Source: JAFDVL01 sp964631865
GTDB taxonomy: Bacteria > Acidobacteriota > Blastocatellia > RBC074
Assembly (NCBI GenBank): GCA_964631865.1
Contig: CAZWAK010000017.1
Location: 1-64,000, forward strand
Reading direction: 5' to 3'
DNA length: 64,000 nt
Below the pieces are notes generated by a model that was not told the DNA's origin, made no database searches, and worked only from the letters and a program-made list of their open reading frames with translations. The position numbers and the translations under genes were made by a program. The first letter of the stretch is position 1. Every line of letters begins with the position of its first letter. This document shows, piece after piece, positions 25,397-32,937 of the stretch.

Positions 25397-26251
25397 ATGA
25401 GACATTGCCCCGCGTCACGTCTGCTGCTGTTGGTGTTTAGTTGGCTGGTGCTGAGTCTTTCTCTTGGCGCGCAGCCCAAACCCACTTATCCCAATTACAC
25501 CGCGCACGTCAACGATTTTGCCAATGTCGTTGACCCGAATACCAAAACACAACTCGAAACGATTCTGACGAATTTTGAAAAGCTCACGGGCGCGCAAATC
25601 GCCGTCGTCACGATGACCACGATTGGCGAGCGTCCGCTCGAAGACTATGCCAACGGTTTGTATCGCGCGTGGGGCATTGGCGGAAAGAGCGGCGCGAATC
25701 GGGACAAAGGCGCGTTGTTGTTGATCTTGACCGAGGATCGCCGTTCGCGGTTGGAAGTCGGTTATGGCTTGGAAGGCGATTTGCCGGACGGCTTGGCGGG
25801 CGAACAATTGCGGCGGATGCGCCCGTACTTTCAGCAGCAACAATGGTCGCAAGGCTTGATGATCGGTACGCGCACGCTCGTGGATACGCTCGCCGAAAAG
25901 TGGAATGTGAATGTCGAAGGCATTGATCGGCAGTATGCTTATCAACCGGCAGCGCCGCCACAAATTCAAATCAGCACACGCACCTGGATTTTTTTCGGCA
26001 TCGGTTTGCTGGTGCTGCTGTTCATTATGTCGCGGTTGGCAAAACAGGCAGCGCGCGCCAATCAACTGCGTCGTCGCGACAGCGGTTGGTGGGCTGCGCC
26101 GATGATCTTTCATCAGGGCGGCGGCGGCTATGGCGGCAGTTCGTGGGGCAGCAACGGCGGCTGGGGCGGCGGCAGTAGCGGCAGCGGCGATAGCTGGGGC
26201 GGCTTCGGCGGTGGGAGCAGTGGCGGCGGCGGCGCGAGTGATAGCTGGTAG
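25397..26251 (+). CDS. TPM-domain exported protein
   Basis: A 284-residue protein with an N-terminal signal peptide (LLLLVFSWLVLSLSLGAQP), a TPM domain at about 35-165 (VNDFANVVDPNTKTQLETIL, then GANRDKGALLLILTEDRRSRLEVGYGLEG), a membrane helix near 195-215 and a glycine/serine-rich C-terminal tail containing repeated GGG and SW. TPM proteins are often encoded next to lemA, which is two genes downstream here. Some TPM proteins have been reported as phosphatases or as photosystem II repair factors; in non-phototrophs the role is unclear. The start overlaps the divergent coiled-coil region's upstream DNA but the signal peptide supports ATG 25397. Confidence 0.88.
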   Translation: MRHCPASRLLLLVFSWLVLSLSLGAQPKPTYPNYTAHVNDFANVVDPNTKTQLETILTNFEKLTGAQIAVVTMTTIGERPLEDYANGLYRAWGIGGKSGANRDKGALLLILTEDRRSRLEVGYGLEGDLPDGLAGEQLRRMRPYFQQQQWSQGLMIGTRTLVDTLAEKWNVNVEGIDRQYAYQPAAPPQIQISTRTWIFFGIGLLVLLFIMSRLAKQAARANQLRRRDSGWWAAPMIFHQGGGGYGGSSWGSNGGWGGGSSGSGDSWGGFGGGSSGGGGASDSW

Positions 26252-26254
26252 GCA

Positions 26255-26362
26255 TTTTCCATTTTCCGTTTGTCATTTGTCATTTTTCATTGGTTGGGCG
26301 CATTGTTACTCATCAAATGACAAATGGATAATGACAAACGGAAAATGGAAAATGAAATGAGG
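26255..26362. repeat. Inverted heptamer repeat block between the TPM and nucleotidyltransferase-like genes
   Basis: The left arm reads CATTTTC twice, CGTTTGT, CATTTGT, CATTTTT and CATTGGT in 7-bp steps. The right arm on the opposite strand reads CATTTTC twice, CGTTTGT, CATTATC, CATTTGT and CATTTGA. The two arms mirror each other word for word over about 40 bp around a 20-nt centre. Confidence 0.85.
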
Positions 26363-26392
26363 GATGGCCTTTATTGATACGGAAAATACCCG

Positions 26393-27097
26393 ATGGAAGA
26401 CGATTTGAAGGAATTGGTTAGTCGCTTGAAAATTGCACACAGCGGCGCGTTAGTGTCGGTCATTGCCTACGGCTCGGCTATTGCTGCGCCGGGCAATGTG
26501 CGCAAAACGGACTATCACATGTTGGTCGTGACGACGACGTTGACGGCAGAAGATTTGCGCGCGGCGCGAGCTGTGGCGAAATGGTGGGTGGAGTCGGGCT
26601 ACCTGATTCCGGTCTACTTCACGCGCACGGAATTTTTGCAATCGCTCGATGTGTTTGCCATTGAGTTTCGGCACATGAAGCGCGCCTATCAAGTCCTGTT
26701 CGGCGAAGATTTGCTGGGGCCGAACGAAGCGTCGAAGGCGAATCTGCGTTTGCAAACCGAGTACGAATTGCGCGGCAAATTGCTGCGCTTGCGCTCGCTC
26801 TATTTGCCCGCGAGCGGTTCGGTCGAAACGTTGACGCGGCTGATGACGGACAGCATCTACAGCTTCTCGCAATTTATGCGCCCGATGCTGGAATTATTGG
26901 GCGAAGAGCCGCCGCTCAGCCGTTTGGCAACGGTGCGGCGCGTGGGCGAACATCTGAACATTGATACGTCCGCGCCCGAACAAATTTTGCGGTTGCGCGA
27001 GGCGGAAGCGCCGTTGACCGAAACCGAAGCGAACGAACTTTTTGCGCGGTATCTGAACTGTCTGACGCAAGTCGTTGCGGCAGTCAATCATCTGTAA
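26393..27097 (+). CDS. Nucleotidyltransferase-fold protein of the TPM/LemA neighbourhood
   Basis: A 234-residue soluble protein. Residues about 18-45 (VSVIAYGSAIAAPGNV, then KTDYHMLVVTT) resemble the G-S...D core of nucleotidyltransferases, but only one of the two usual aspartates (in KTDYH) is clear, so catalysis is uncertain. The rest is helical, with a segment of charged helices around 120-160. It lies between the TPM and lemA genes on the same strand, an arrangement that suggests a shared pathway. No substrate can be inferred. The alternative is an inactive regulatory member of the fold. Confidence 0.6.
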   Translation: MEDDLKELVSRLKIAHSGALVSVIAYGSAIAAPGNVRKTDYHMLVVTTTLTAEDLRAARAVAKWWVESGYLIPVYFTRTEFLQSLDVFAIEFRHMKRAYQVLFGEDLLGPNEASKANLRLQTEYELRGKLLRLRSLYLPASGSVETLTRLMTDSIYSFSQFMRPMLELLGEEPPLSRLATVRRVGEHLNIDTSAPEQILRLREAEAPLTETEANELFARYLNCLTQVVAAVNHL

Positions 27098-27115
27098 TCA
27101 GCGAATGGCGCGTGA

Positions 27116-27324
27116 CGCGATTTAGCAAATCGCGCTACATTTTTTGCGTGTGACGCGATTTAGCAAATCGCGCTACATTTTTTGCGTGTGACGCGATTTG
27201 GCAAATCGCGCTACGTTTTTTGCGTGTAACGCGATTTGGCAAATCGCGCTACGTTTTTTGCGTGTAACGCGATTTGGCAAATCGCGCTACATTTTTTGCG
27301 TGTAACGCGATTTGGCAAATCGCG
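27116..27324. repeat. Six-copy tandem REP array, exact 38-bp period
   Basis: The 19-bp palindrome begins at 27116, 27154, 27192, 27230, 27268 and 27306: six copies spaced exactly 38 bp. The first two have TTTAGC and the other four TTTGGC at the loop. The spacer between copies is almost constant (CTAC, then a T-run, then GCGTG followed by TAA or TGA). The array fills the 250-bp gap between two genes and ends 24 nt before the lemA ATG, which has its own AGGAGG site. Confidence 0.95.
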
Positions 27325-27348
27325 CTACATTTTTAGAGGAGGCGAATT

Positions 27349-27945
27349 ATGAAAGCAGTGTTGGGAATTTTAGTGGTGTTGCTGCTCGTGGCGTTGATCG
27401 TTGGCGGCGTGGCAGTTGGCAAATACAATAGTTTGGTGCAAGAACGCAACAAAGTGGATCAGCAATGGGCGCAGGTCGAAAACCAATTGCAGCGCCGCGC
27501 TGACCTCATCCCGAACATCGTGAACACGGTCAAAGGCTACGCCAAGCAGGAAAGTGACATCTTCGTCAAAATCGCCGAAGCGCGCTCCAAGCTGTTGGCC
27601 GCGCCGACGATTGAAGCCAAAATGGAGGCGAACGAAAAGCTGTCGCAAGTGATGCGCGATGGCGGTTTGCTCGGCACGGGCGGACGGTTTCTGAACATCG
27701 CCGAACAGTATCCGCAATTGAAATCCGACCAGAGCTTCTTGCGCTTGCAGGATGAATTGGCGGGCACGGAAAATCGTTTGGCGCAGGAGCGCAGGCTGTA
27801 CAACGAAGTGGTCACGAGCTACAACAACATGCGCCAAACCTTCCCGACGATTTTGATTGCCGGGATGATGGGCTTCCAGGACAAACCGCTCTTCAAAGCG
27901 GAAGCCGAAGCGAAGACAGTGCCGAAAGTGGATTTCAGCAAGTAA
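27349..27945 (+). CDS. lemA: LemA family protein
   Basis: 198 residues with an N-terminal membrane helix (VLGILVVLLLVALIVGGVAV) and a long helical body outside the membrane: YNSLVQERNKVDQQWAQV, then RRADLIPNIVNTVKGYAKQE and C-terminal YNNMRQTFPTILIAGMMGF. These match the LemA family. LemA proteins are membrane-anchored helical proteins of unknown biochemical role, often paired with TPM proteins, as seen here. A strong AGAGGAGG site precedes the ATG, immediately after the 38-bp REP array. Confidence 0.92.
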   Translation: MKAVLGILVVLLLVALIVGGVAVGKYNSLVQERNKVDQQWAQVENQLQRRADLIPNIVNTVKGYAKQESDIFVKIAEARSKLLAAPTIEAKMEANEKLSQVMRDGGLLGTGGRFLNIAEQYPQLKSDQSFLRLQDELAGTENRLAQERRLYNEVVTSYNNMRQTFPTILIAGMMGFQDKPLFKAEAEAKTVPKVDFSK

Positions 27946-27955
27946 AGTCTGGTGA

Positions 27956-27974
27956 CGCGATTTGGCAAATCGCG
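27956..27974. repeat. Single REP palindrome upstream of lysC
   Basis: One copy of the CGCGATTTGGCAAATCGCG palindrome with CTAC on its right side (GTAG on the other strand). It lies 15 nt before the lysC ATG; no ribosome-binding motif is visible between repeat and start. Confidence 0.95.
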
Positions 27975-27989
27975 CTACTTCTCAAAGCT

Positions 27990-29375
27990 ATGATTGTCAT
28001 GAAATTTGGTGGTACTTCAGTCGAAGATGCCACTGCGATGCGCCGTTTGGTCTCGATTGTGCGGCAACAATTGGCGCGGCAACCCATCGTCGTCGTATCG
28101 GCGATGGCGCGCGTGACGAATGGGTTACTGGACTGCGCGCGTTGGTCGGCGGAGGGCAAAATCGCCGACGTGCGGGCGAAGCTCGACGAAATCACCGCGC
28201 GACATTTGGCAGCCGCGGATGAATTGGCGTTGCCCGAAGAACGCGCCGCCTTGCACGCCGCCTTGCAGGCGCAATGGGCCGAACTGCTGTCTACGCTGGA
28301 AGAAATTCAGCGCAACGGCGCGGTGACGGCGGCGTTGTCCGACGGCGTTTCGGCGCAGGGCGAGTTGTTATCGTCGTTGCTCGTGGCCGCCGCGTTTCGT
28401 GCCGCAGGCATCCACAGCGAGCGTGTGGATGTGCGTCCGTTGCTGCGCACGAACGATGATTTTATGCGCGCCGCGATTGACTTTGACGTGGCTGATCCGT
28501 TGTTGCAACAAGTGTTCACCGCACAAGTCAACGCCGGTTTTGTGCCCGTCACGCAAGGCTTCATCGGTTCGACCGCCGACGGGCGCACGACAACGATTGG
28601 GCGCGGCGGCTCGGATTATTCGGCTTCGATCATCGGCGCGGCAGTCAACGCGACAGCGATTGAAATTTGGACGGACGTGGACGGGATGATGACCACTGAT
28701 CCGCGCATCGTGCCGGAAGCCGCGAAGATCAAAACGATTTCGTTTGCCGAAGCCTCGGAACTCGCGTACTTCGGCGCGAAGGTCTTGCATCCCGCAACGC
28801 TGCGGCCCGCGATGGTCAAAGACATTCCGGTTTACATTTGCAATTCGCGTCGTCCGCACGTGCAAGGCACAGCGATCCTGAGCCACGCGCCATCGTCCAA
28901 ATCGCCGATCAAAGCCATCGCCTTCAAGCGCGGCATCACGATGCTGAATGTGGCTTCGGTGCGGATGTTGATGGCACACGGATTTTTGGCGCGGCTCTTT
29001 GAAGTCTTCAATCGGCACGAAACGGCGGTGGATATGGTGGCGACGTCGGAGGTGAGCGTTTCGATGACGTTGGATGACACGCGGAACCTGGACGCGATCA
29101 TCAGCGACTTGCAAGCGTTCGGCGAAGTCACGGTCGAGCGCGACCGCGCGATTATATGTTTGGTCGGCGAGCAGATGAAGTTTACGCCCGGCCTGGCCTC
29201 GCGTATCTTTACGCCGTTGCAGGACATCAACATTTCGATGATTTCTCACGGCGCGTCGGCCATCAATGCCAGCTTCGTGGTCGAAAGCGCGCTCGTGGAC
29301 GAAGCCGTCAAACGTTTGCATCAGGAGTTTTTCAGCGAGTTGGATGAGGAGACGTTTGAGAAAGTGGAAACGTAA
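27990..29375 (+). CDS. lysC: Aspartate kinase
   Basis: A 461-residue kinase for the first step from aspartate to lysine, threonine, methionine and diaminopimelate. MKFGGTSVEDA near the start, the ATP site GRGGSDYSA (about residue 205) and the WTDVDGMMTTDPRI segment are intact. The C-terminus carries ACT domains (RMLMAHGFLARLFEVFNRHE, then VGEQMKFTPGLASRIFTPL) for feedback control by end products. The start is ATG 27990 or the in-frame ATG 9 bases on; neither has a clear ribosome site. The stop codon TAA at 29373-29375 is contributed by the first base pairs of a REP repeat. Confidence 0.95.
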   Translation: MIVMKFGGTSVEDATAMRRLVSIVRQQLARQPIVVVSAMARVTNGLLDCARWSAEGKIADVRAKLDEITARHLAAADELALPEERAALHAALQAQWAELLSTLEEIQRNGAVTAALSDGVSAQGELLSSLLVAAAFRAAGIHSERVDVRPLLRTNDDFMRAAIDFDVADPLLQQVFTAQVNAGFVPVTQGFIGSTADGRTTTIGRGGSDYSASIIGAAVNATAIEIWTDVDGMMTTDPRIVPEAAKIKTISFAEASELAYFGAKVLHPATLRPAMVKDIPVYICNSRRPHVQGTAILSHAPSSKSPIKAIAFKRGITMLNVASVRMLMAHGFLARLFEVFNRHETAVDMVATSEVSVSMTLDDTRNLDAIISDLQAFGEVTVERDRAIICLVGEQMKFTPGLASRIFTPLQDINISMISHGASAINASFVVESALVDEAVKRLHQEFFSELDEETFEKVET

Positions 29376-29459
29376 CGCGATTTGGCAAATCGCGCCATGC
29401 ATTTGTAACGCGATTTGGCAAATCGCGCCATGCATTTGTAACGCGATTTGGCAAATCGC
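29376..29459. repeat. Tandem REP array of 33-bp period, cut by the assembly gap
   Basis: Palindrome copies start at 29376, 29409 and 29442, spaced exactly 33 bp with a CCATGCATTTGTAA spacer. The third copy runs into the first N at 29460. The true array is therefore probably longer than shown. Confidence 0.93.
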
Positions 29460-29559
29460 NNNNNNNNNNNNNNNNNNNNNNNNNNNNNNNNNNNNNNNNN
29501 NNNNNNNNNNNNNNNNNNNNNNNNNNNNNNNNNNNNNNNNNNNNNNNNNNNNNNNNNNN
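29460..29559. other. Assembly gap of 100 N
   Basis: Exactly 100 unresolved bases, the conventional placeholder for a gap of unknown size. It starts inside a tandem REP array, so the break is probably caused by repeat collapse. Genes may be missing here. Confidence 1.
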
Positions 29560-29579
29560 GGAAGTGATAATCCGAGCCG

Positions 29580-29598
29580 AGCGATTTAGCAAATCGCT
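29580..29598. repeat. Variant REP palindrome before selD
   Basis: AGCGATTTAGCAAATCGCT: the same stem with A-T closing the foot in place of C-G. It lies 22 nt upstream of the selD ATG proposed here. Confidence 0.9.
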
Positions 29599-29620
29599 CT
29601 ACAACTTTTGCAGGTGAAAT

Positions 29621-30652
29621 ATGCGATTAACTGAAATGGCCTCGTGTGCGGGTTGAGCGGCGAAATTAACGCCCGGCGCACTCGCTCAAGTTTTGAGCGG
29701 CTTACCTAAACAACCGCAGAACCCAAACCTGTTGGTGGGCTTCGAGCACGCCGATGATGCCGGGGTGTATCGTTTGCGCGAGGATTTGGCGCTCGTGCAG
29801 ACGCTCGATTTCTTCACGCCGATTGTGGATGACCCGTTTGATTACGGGCGCATCGCGGCGCTGAATTCGATCAACGACGTGTGGGCAATGGGCGGCACAC
29901 CGATCACGGCGATGGCGATTACGTGCTTTCCGCGCAAGGGCGTGGACTTTGCGATCCTCGGCGAAATTATGCGGGGCGGCTTGTCGGTGTTGATGGAAAA
30001 CAACGTCGCGTTGATCGGCGGGCACAGTGTAGATAATGCTGAGATCATGTTCGGCTATTCGGTCACGGGATTGATTGACCCGAAGCAAATTGCGACCAAT
30101 AGCGGCGCACGTCCGGGCGATGTGTTGATCCTGACGAAGCCGCTCGGCACAGGCGTGATTTCGACCGCGATCAAGTTTGAGAAATGCCCGCCCGAAGTTG
30201 CGGAAGCCTCACTGCAAACGATGCTCACGCCCGCCCGCGAAGCGGCTGCGTTGATGCGTGAATTCGGCGTCAAAGCCGCAACCGACATCACCGGATTCGG
30301 CTTGCTCGGTCATGCGTGGGAAGTGGCGAAAGCGAGTCAGGTGACGTTTGCCATTGATTCCGCGCGCGTGCCGCTGTTGTCGAACGCATTGGAATTAGCA
30401 GCAGCGGGAATGCTCACGCGCGGCGACCGTGTGAATCGGGACTACGTCGGCGAAGATGTGACAATTGATTCGGCGGTCAGCAAAGAATTGCAGAGCGTAC
30501 TCTACGATCCGCAAACGGCGGGCGGGTTGTTGATTTGTATCAATGAAAATCGTGCGGAGGAATTGCTGGCCCGCTTGCGACAAACCTATCCCCAAGCCGC
30601 CATCATTGGAACCGTAGCCGAACACAACGCGCAATCTCTGGTGGTGAAATAA
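29621..30652 (+). CDS. selD: Selenophosphate synthase, predicted selenoprotein (in-frame UGA = Sec12)
   Basis: SelD makes selenophosphate from selenide and ATP, the selenium donor for Sec-tRNA. Starting at ATG 29621 (after AGGTGA), the frame reads MRLTEMASCAG, then TGA at 29654-29656, then AAKLTPGALAQVL and on into a complete SelD: DDAGVYRL, DFFTPIVDDPFDYGRIAA, NDVWAMGG, GGHSVDNAE, LTKPLGTG, DITGFGLLGH and YDPQTAGGLL. The TGA aligns with the catalytic Cys17 of Escherichia coli SelD, and the lysine three residues later matches Lys20. SelD enzymes with selenocysteine at this position are well known. The frame continues in register across the TGA. A TTG start at 29693 would drop the active site. 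Total 343 residues with Sec. The selA, selB and selC genes are not in this window. Confidence 0.9.
29654..29688 (+). promoter_or_regulatory. Sec codon with candidate SECIS stem
   Basis: TGAGCG at 29654-29659 is complementary to CGCTCA at 29683-29688, with GGCG/CGCC able to pair inside. A stem starting at the UGA fits a bacterial SECIS position just downstream of the Sec codon. The apical loop does not show an obvious consensus, so the structure is a candidate only. Confidence 0.5.
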
Positions 30653-30657
30653 CGTAA

Positions 30658-30714
30658 CGCGATTTGGCAAATCGCGGCGTGCAAAGAAGGGACGGCGCGA
30701 TTTACCAAATCGCG
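30658..30714. repeat. REP pair (BIME-like) copy 1, 3' of selD
   Basis: Two palindromes at 30658-30676 and 30696-30714 with starts 38 bp apart, the first preceded by GTAA and the second followed by TTAC, so the unit is a head-to-head pair. The spacer is GGCGTGCAAAGAAGGGACGG-like and is repeated exactly in copy 2. Confidence 0.93.
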
Positions 30715-30727
30715 TTACAACCAGAAG

Positions 30728-30756
30728 TTGCGTCTCCTGCGCACTCTGCCTATACT
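30728..30756 (+). promoter_or_regulatory. Possible promoter for mod between two REP pairs
   Basis: A -10-like TATACT at 30751-30756 with a weak -35 TTGCGT at 30728-30733, 17 bp apart. A transcript from here would carry the second REP pair in its leader before mod. Confidence 0.35.
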
Positions 30757-30804
30757 TCCCGCCGTGCCTCAGAGATAAGTCAGAACCAGCGTCAACAAAC
30801 GTAA

Positions 30805-30861
30805 CGCGATTTGGCAAATCGCGGCGTGCAAAGAAGGGACGGCGCGATTTGCCAAATCGCG
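30805..30861. repeat. REP pair (BIME-like) copy 2, 5' of mod
   Basis: Palindromes at 30805-30823 and 30843-30861, again starting 38 bp apart, with the same spacer as copy 1 and differing at a loop base (TTTGCC against TTTACC). The second palindrome ends 13 nt before the mod ATG. Confidence 0.93.
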
Positions 30862-30874
30862 TTACAAATACACG

Positions 30875-32824
30875 ATGACCGTAGAATTACGATGGGAAGG
30901 GAAATATGCCGCCGACGGCAAGAAGTGTGCGCCGCTGCGCATTCCGTTGCCGTTTCAAACCGTCGAGACCGTCAATGAAAGCGTGCAGGAACGACAGCGC
31001 AGTATGGACGCGCTCTTCGGCGGCGGTGTGAGCGAATGGCGCAATCGGTTGATTTGGGGGGATAAGAAATATGTGCTGCCGTCGCTGCTGCCGGAATGCG
31101 CGGGACAGGTGAAGCTGATTTACATTGATCCGCCGTTTGATACGGGCGCAGACTTTTCCTTCAATGTCGAAGTGGAAGGCGAAAGCTTTACGAAAGAGCC
31201 GTCGGTGATTGAGCAGAAAGCGTATCGGGACACGTGGGGGCGCGGGCTGGATTCGTATTTGCAGTGGTTTTACGAAACGGTCGTGCTGCTGCGCGAATTG
31301 CTGGCAGAGGATGGCAGCATCTACGTGCATCTGGATTGGCACGTGGGGCATTATGCGAAGGCAGTGATGGATGAAGTTTTCGGCGCAGAACATTGCTTGA
31401 ATGAAATCATCTGGAAACGAACTTCCGCGCGGAGCGATTCACACAGCTACAATCACATTCACGACGCGATTTATCTTTACAGCAAATCAGAGAATTACAT
31501 TTTCAATGTTCAGTACACGCCTTACGAGCAAAGCTATATTGAAAGTTTCTATCGCAACATTGAAGAGGGCACAGGGCGGCGTTTCACGCTTAGCGATTTG
31601 ATGGCTTCCGGTACTCGTAAAGGCTCTTCAGGTCAAATCTGGCGCGGGATAGATCCAAACAAGCGCGGCAATCACTGGAAATATACAGTTGAAAAACTTG
31701 ATGAGCTTGACCAACAAGGCCGAATCTACTTTCCGCAAAAAGAGGATGGAGTTCCTCGCTACAAACGTTATTTGGATGAAATGCTAGGCGTGCCGTTGCA
31801 ATCTATCTGGACAGACATCAGCCCGATTGCTTCACAGGCAGCCGAGAATGTCGATTATCCAACACAGAAGCCTGAACCCTTTCTCGAACGCATCATCAAG
31901 GCTTCGTCCAACGAAGGCGATCTTGTGCTGGACTGCTTCTGCGGTTCGGGCACAACGGCGGCGGTGGCGGAAAAGCTCGGTCGTCGCTGGATCACATGCG
32001 ATCTCGGACGCTTTGCGATTCACACGGCGCGCAAACGTTTGCTCAGCCTTGCGAACGTCAAACCCTTCGTCGTGCAAAACCTCGGCAAATACGAACGCCA
32101 GCTCTGGCAATCCGATGAATTCGGCCCACAGGCGAGTGAACGCATTGCTGCGTACACGCGGTTCATTCTCGAACTCTTTCACGCACAACCGCTCAACGGC
32201 TACACGTGGCTGCACGGCTTGAAGGGCGGGCGGTTGGTTCACGTCGGCGCAGTGGATGCGCCCGTCACGCTCGCCGACGTCAAAAGCATCAGCATCGAAG
32301 GGCAAAAGAATCTGGGCCAAGGCGGCGCAGCGAATAACGGCATTGATGTGCTGGGCTGGGAGTTCGCGTTTGAATTGAACGAGACGGCGCGGCAACAGGC
32401 GCACGAGGCCGGCGTTGATCTGCGCTTTTACACGATCCCGCGCGAAGTGTTGGAAAAGAAAGCCGTCGAACAAGGCGACATCCAATTCTTCGAGTTGGCC
32501 GCGTTGTCGGTCGAACATAAAGTGAAGAAACGCGAATTGACGTTGAAGCTGACAAACTTCATTGCGCCGCTCGAATACGTGCCGCAGGAAGTACGCGCGC
32601 GTGTCACGAAATGGGAGGCGTGGATTGATTACTGGGCGGTGGACTTCGATTACAAAGGCGACACGTTTCATAACCAATGGCAGAGCTACCGCACGCGCAA
32701 ACAGAAGAAGCTGGAATTGCAGGCGACGCATTTGTACGACGCGCCGGGCAGCTATGTGGTGCAGGTGAAGGTGATTGATTTATTGGGGAACGATACGACG
32801 CGGACGATGAAAGTGACGATTTGA
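30875..32824 (+). CDS. mod: Type III restriction-modification methyltransferase (Mod)
   Basis: A 649-residue DNA methyltransferase. LIYIDPPFDTG (about residue 89) is motif IV of adenine-N6 methyltransferases, and DCFCGSGTTAAVAEKLGRRW (about 350) is the AdoMet-binding motif I; this order (catalytic before AdoMet motif) is the beta class typical of type III Mod. Between them lies a long target-recognition region (about 160-330). The C-terminus beyond 560 resembles a PKD/Ig-like strand domain (HLYDAPGSYVVQVKVIDLLG), often seen in this Mod subgroup. The partner res gene follows after the RAYT gene. No ribosome site is visible; a REP hairpin ends 13 nt before the ATG. The target sequence cannot be read from the protein. 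Confidence 0.92.
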   Translation: MTVELRWEGKYAADGKKCAPLRIPLPFQTVETVNESVQERQRSMDALFGGGVSEWRNRLIWGDKKYVLPSLLPECAGQVKLIYIDPPFDTGADFSFNVEVEGESFTKEPSVIEQKAYRDTWGRGLDSYLQWFYETVVLLRELLAEDGSIYVHLDWHVGHYAKAVMDEVFGAEHCLNEIIWKRTSARSDSHSYNHIHDAIYLYSKSENYIFNVQYTPYEQSYIESFYRNIEEGTGRRFTLSDLMASGTRKGSSGQIWRGIDPNKRGNHWKYTVEKLDELDQQGRIYFPQKEDGVPRYKRYLDEMLGVPLQSIWTDISPIASQAAENVDYPTQKPEPFLERIIKASSNEGDLVLDCFCGSGTTAAVAEKLGRRWITCDLGRFAIHTARKRLLSLANVKPFVVQNLGKYERQLWQSDEFGPQASERIAAYTRFILELFHAQPLNGYTWLHGLKGGRLVHVGAVDAPVTLADVKSISIEGQKNLGQGGAANNGIDVLGWEFAFELNETARQQAHEAGVDLRFYTIPREVLEKKAVEQGDIQFFELAALSVEHKVKKRELTLKLTNFIAPLEYVPQEVRARVTKWEAWIDYWAVDFDYKGDTFHNQWQSYRTRKQKKLELQATHLYDAPGSYVVQVKVIDLLGNDTTRTMKVTI

Positions 32825-32829
32825 TGTAG

Positions 32830-32923
32830 CGCGATTTGGTAAATCGCGTTACGTTCGGGGTGTAGCGCGATTTGGTAAATCGCGGAAACTGGCGAGCAGG
32901 AAAACGCGATTTGCCAAATCGCG
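32830..32923. repeat. Three REP palindromes between mod and the RAYT gene
   Basis: Copies at 32830-32848, 32866-32884 and 32905-32923. The first two have GTAG at the 5' foot and a GGTAA loop side; the third is in the opposite sense (TTTGCC loop, GTTAC on its right). The last copy ends 14 nt before the RAYT ATG. Confidence 0.95.
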
Positions 32924-32937
32924 TTACAAACAAATCC

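Noticed and set aside
27116..27324. CRISPR array
   Set aside because: The period is regular, but the spacers are almost identical to one another and the repeats are perfect palindromes matching single copies elsewhere; no cas genes are present.
27116..27324. Operator array for lemA
   Set aside because: The same palindrome occurs at unrelated genes and beside a transposase gene, so a dispersed repeat is a better explanation; regulation could still be secondary.
29693..30652. selD beginning at TTG 29693
   Set aside because: This start omits the catalytic Sec and Lys; the frame from ATG 29621 through UGA restores them.
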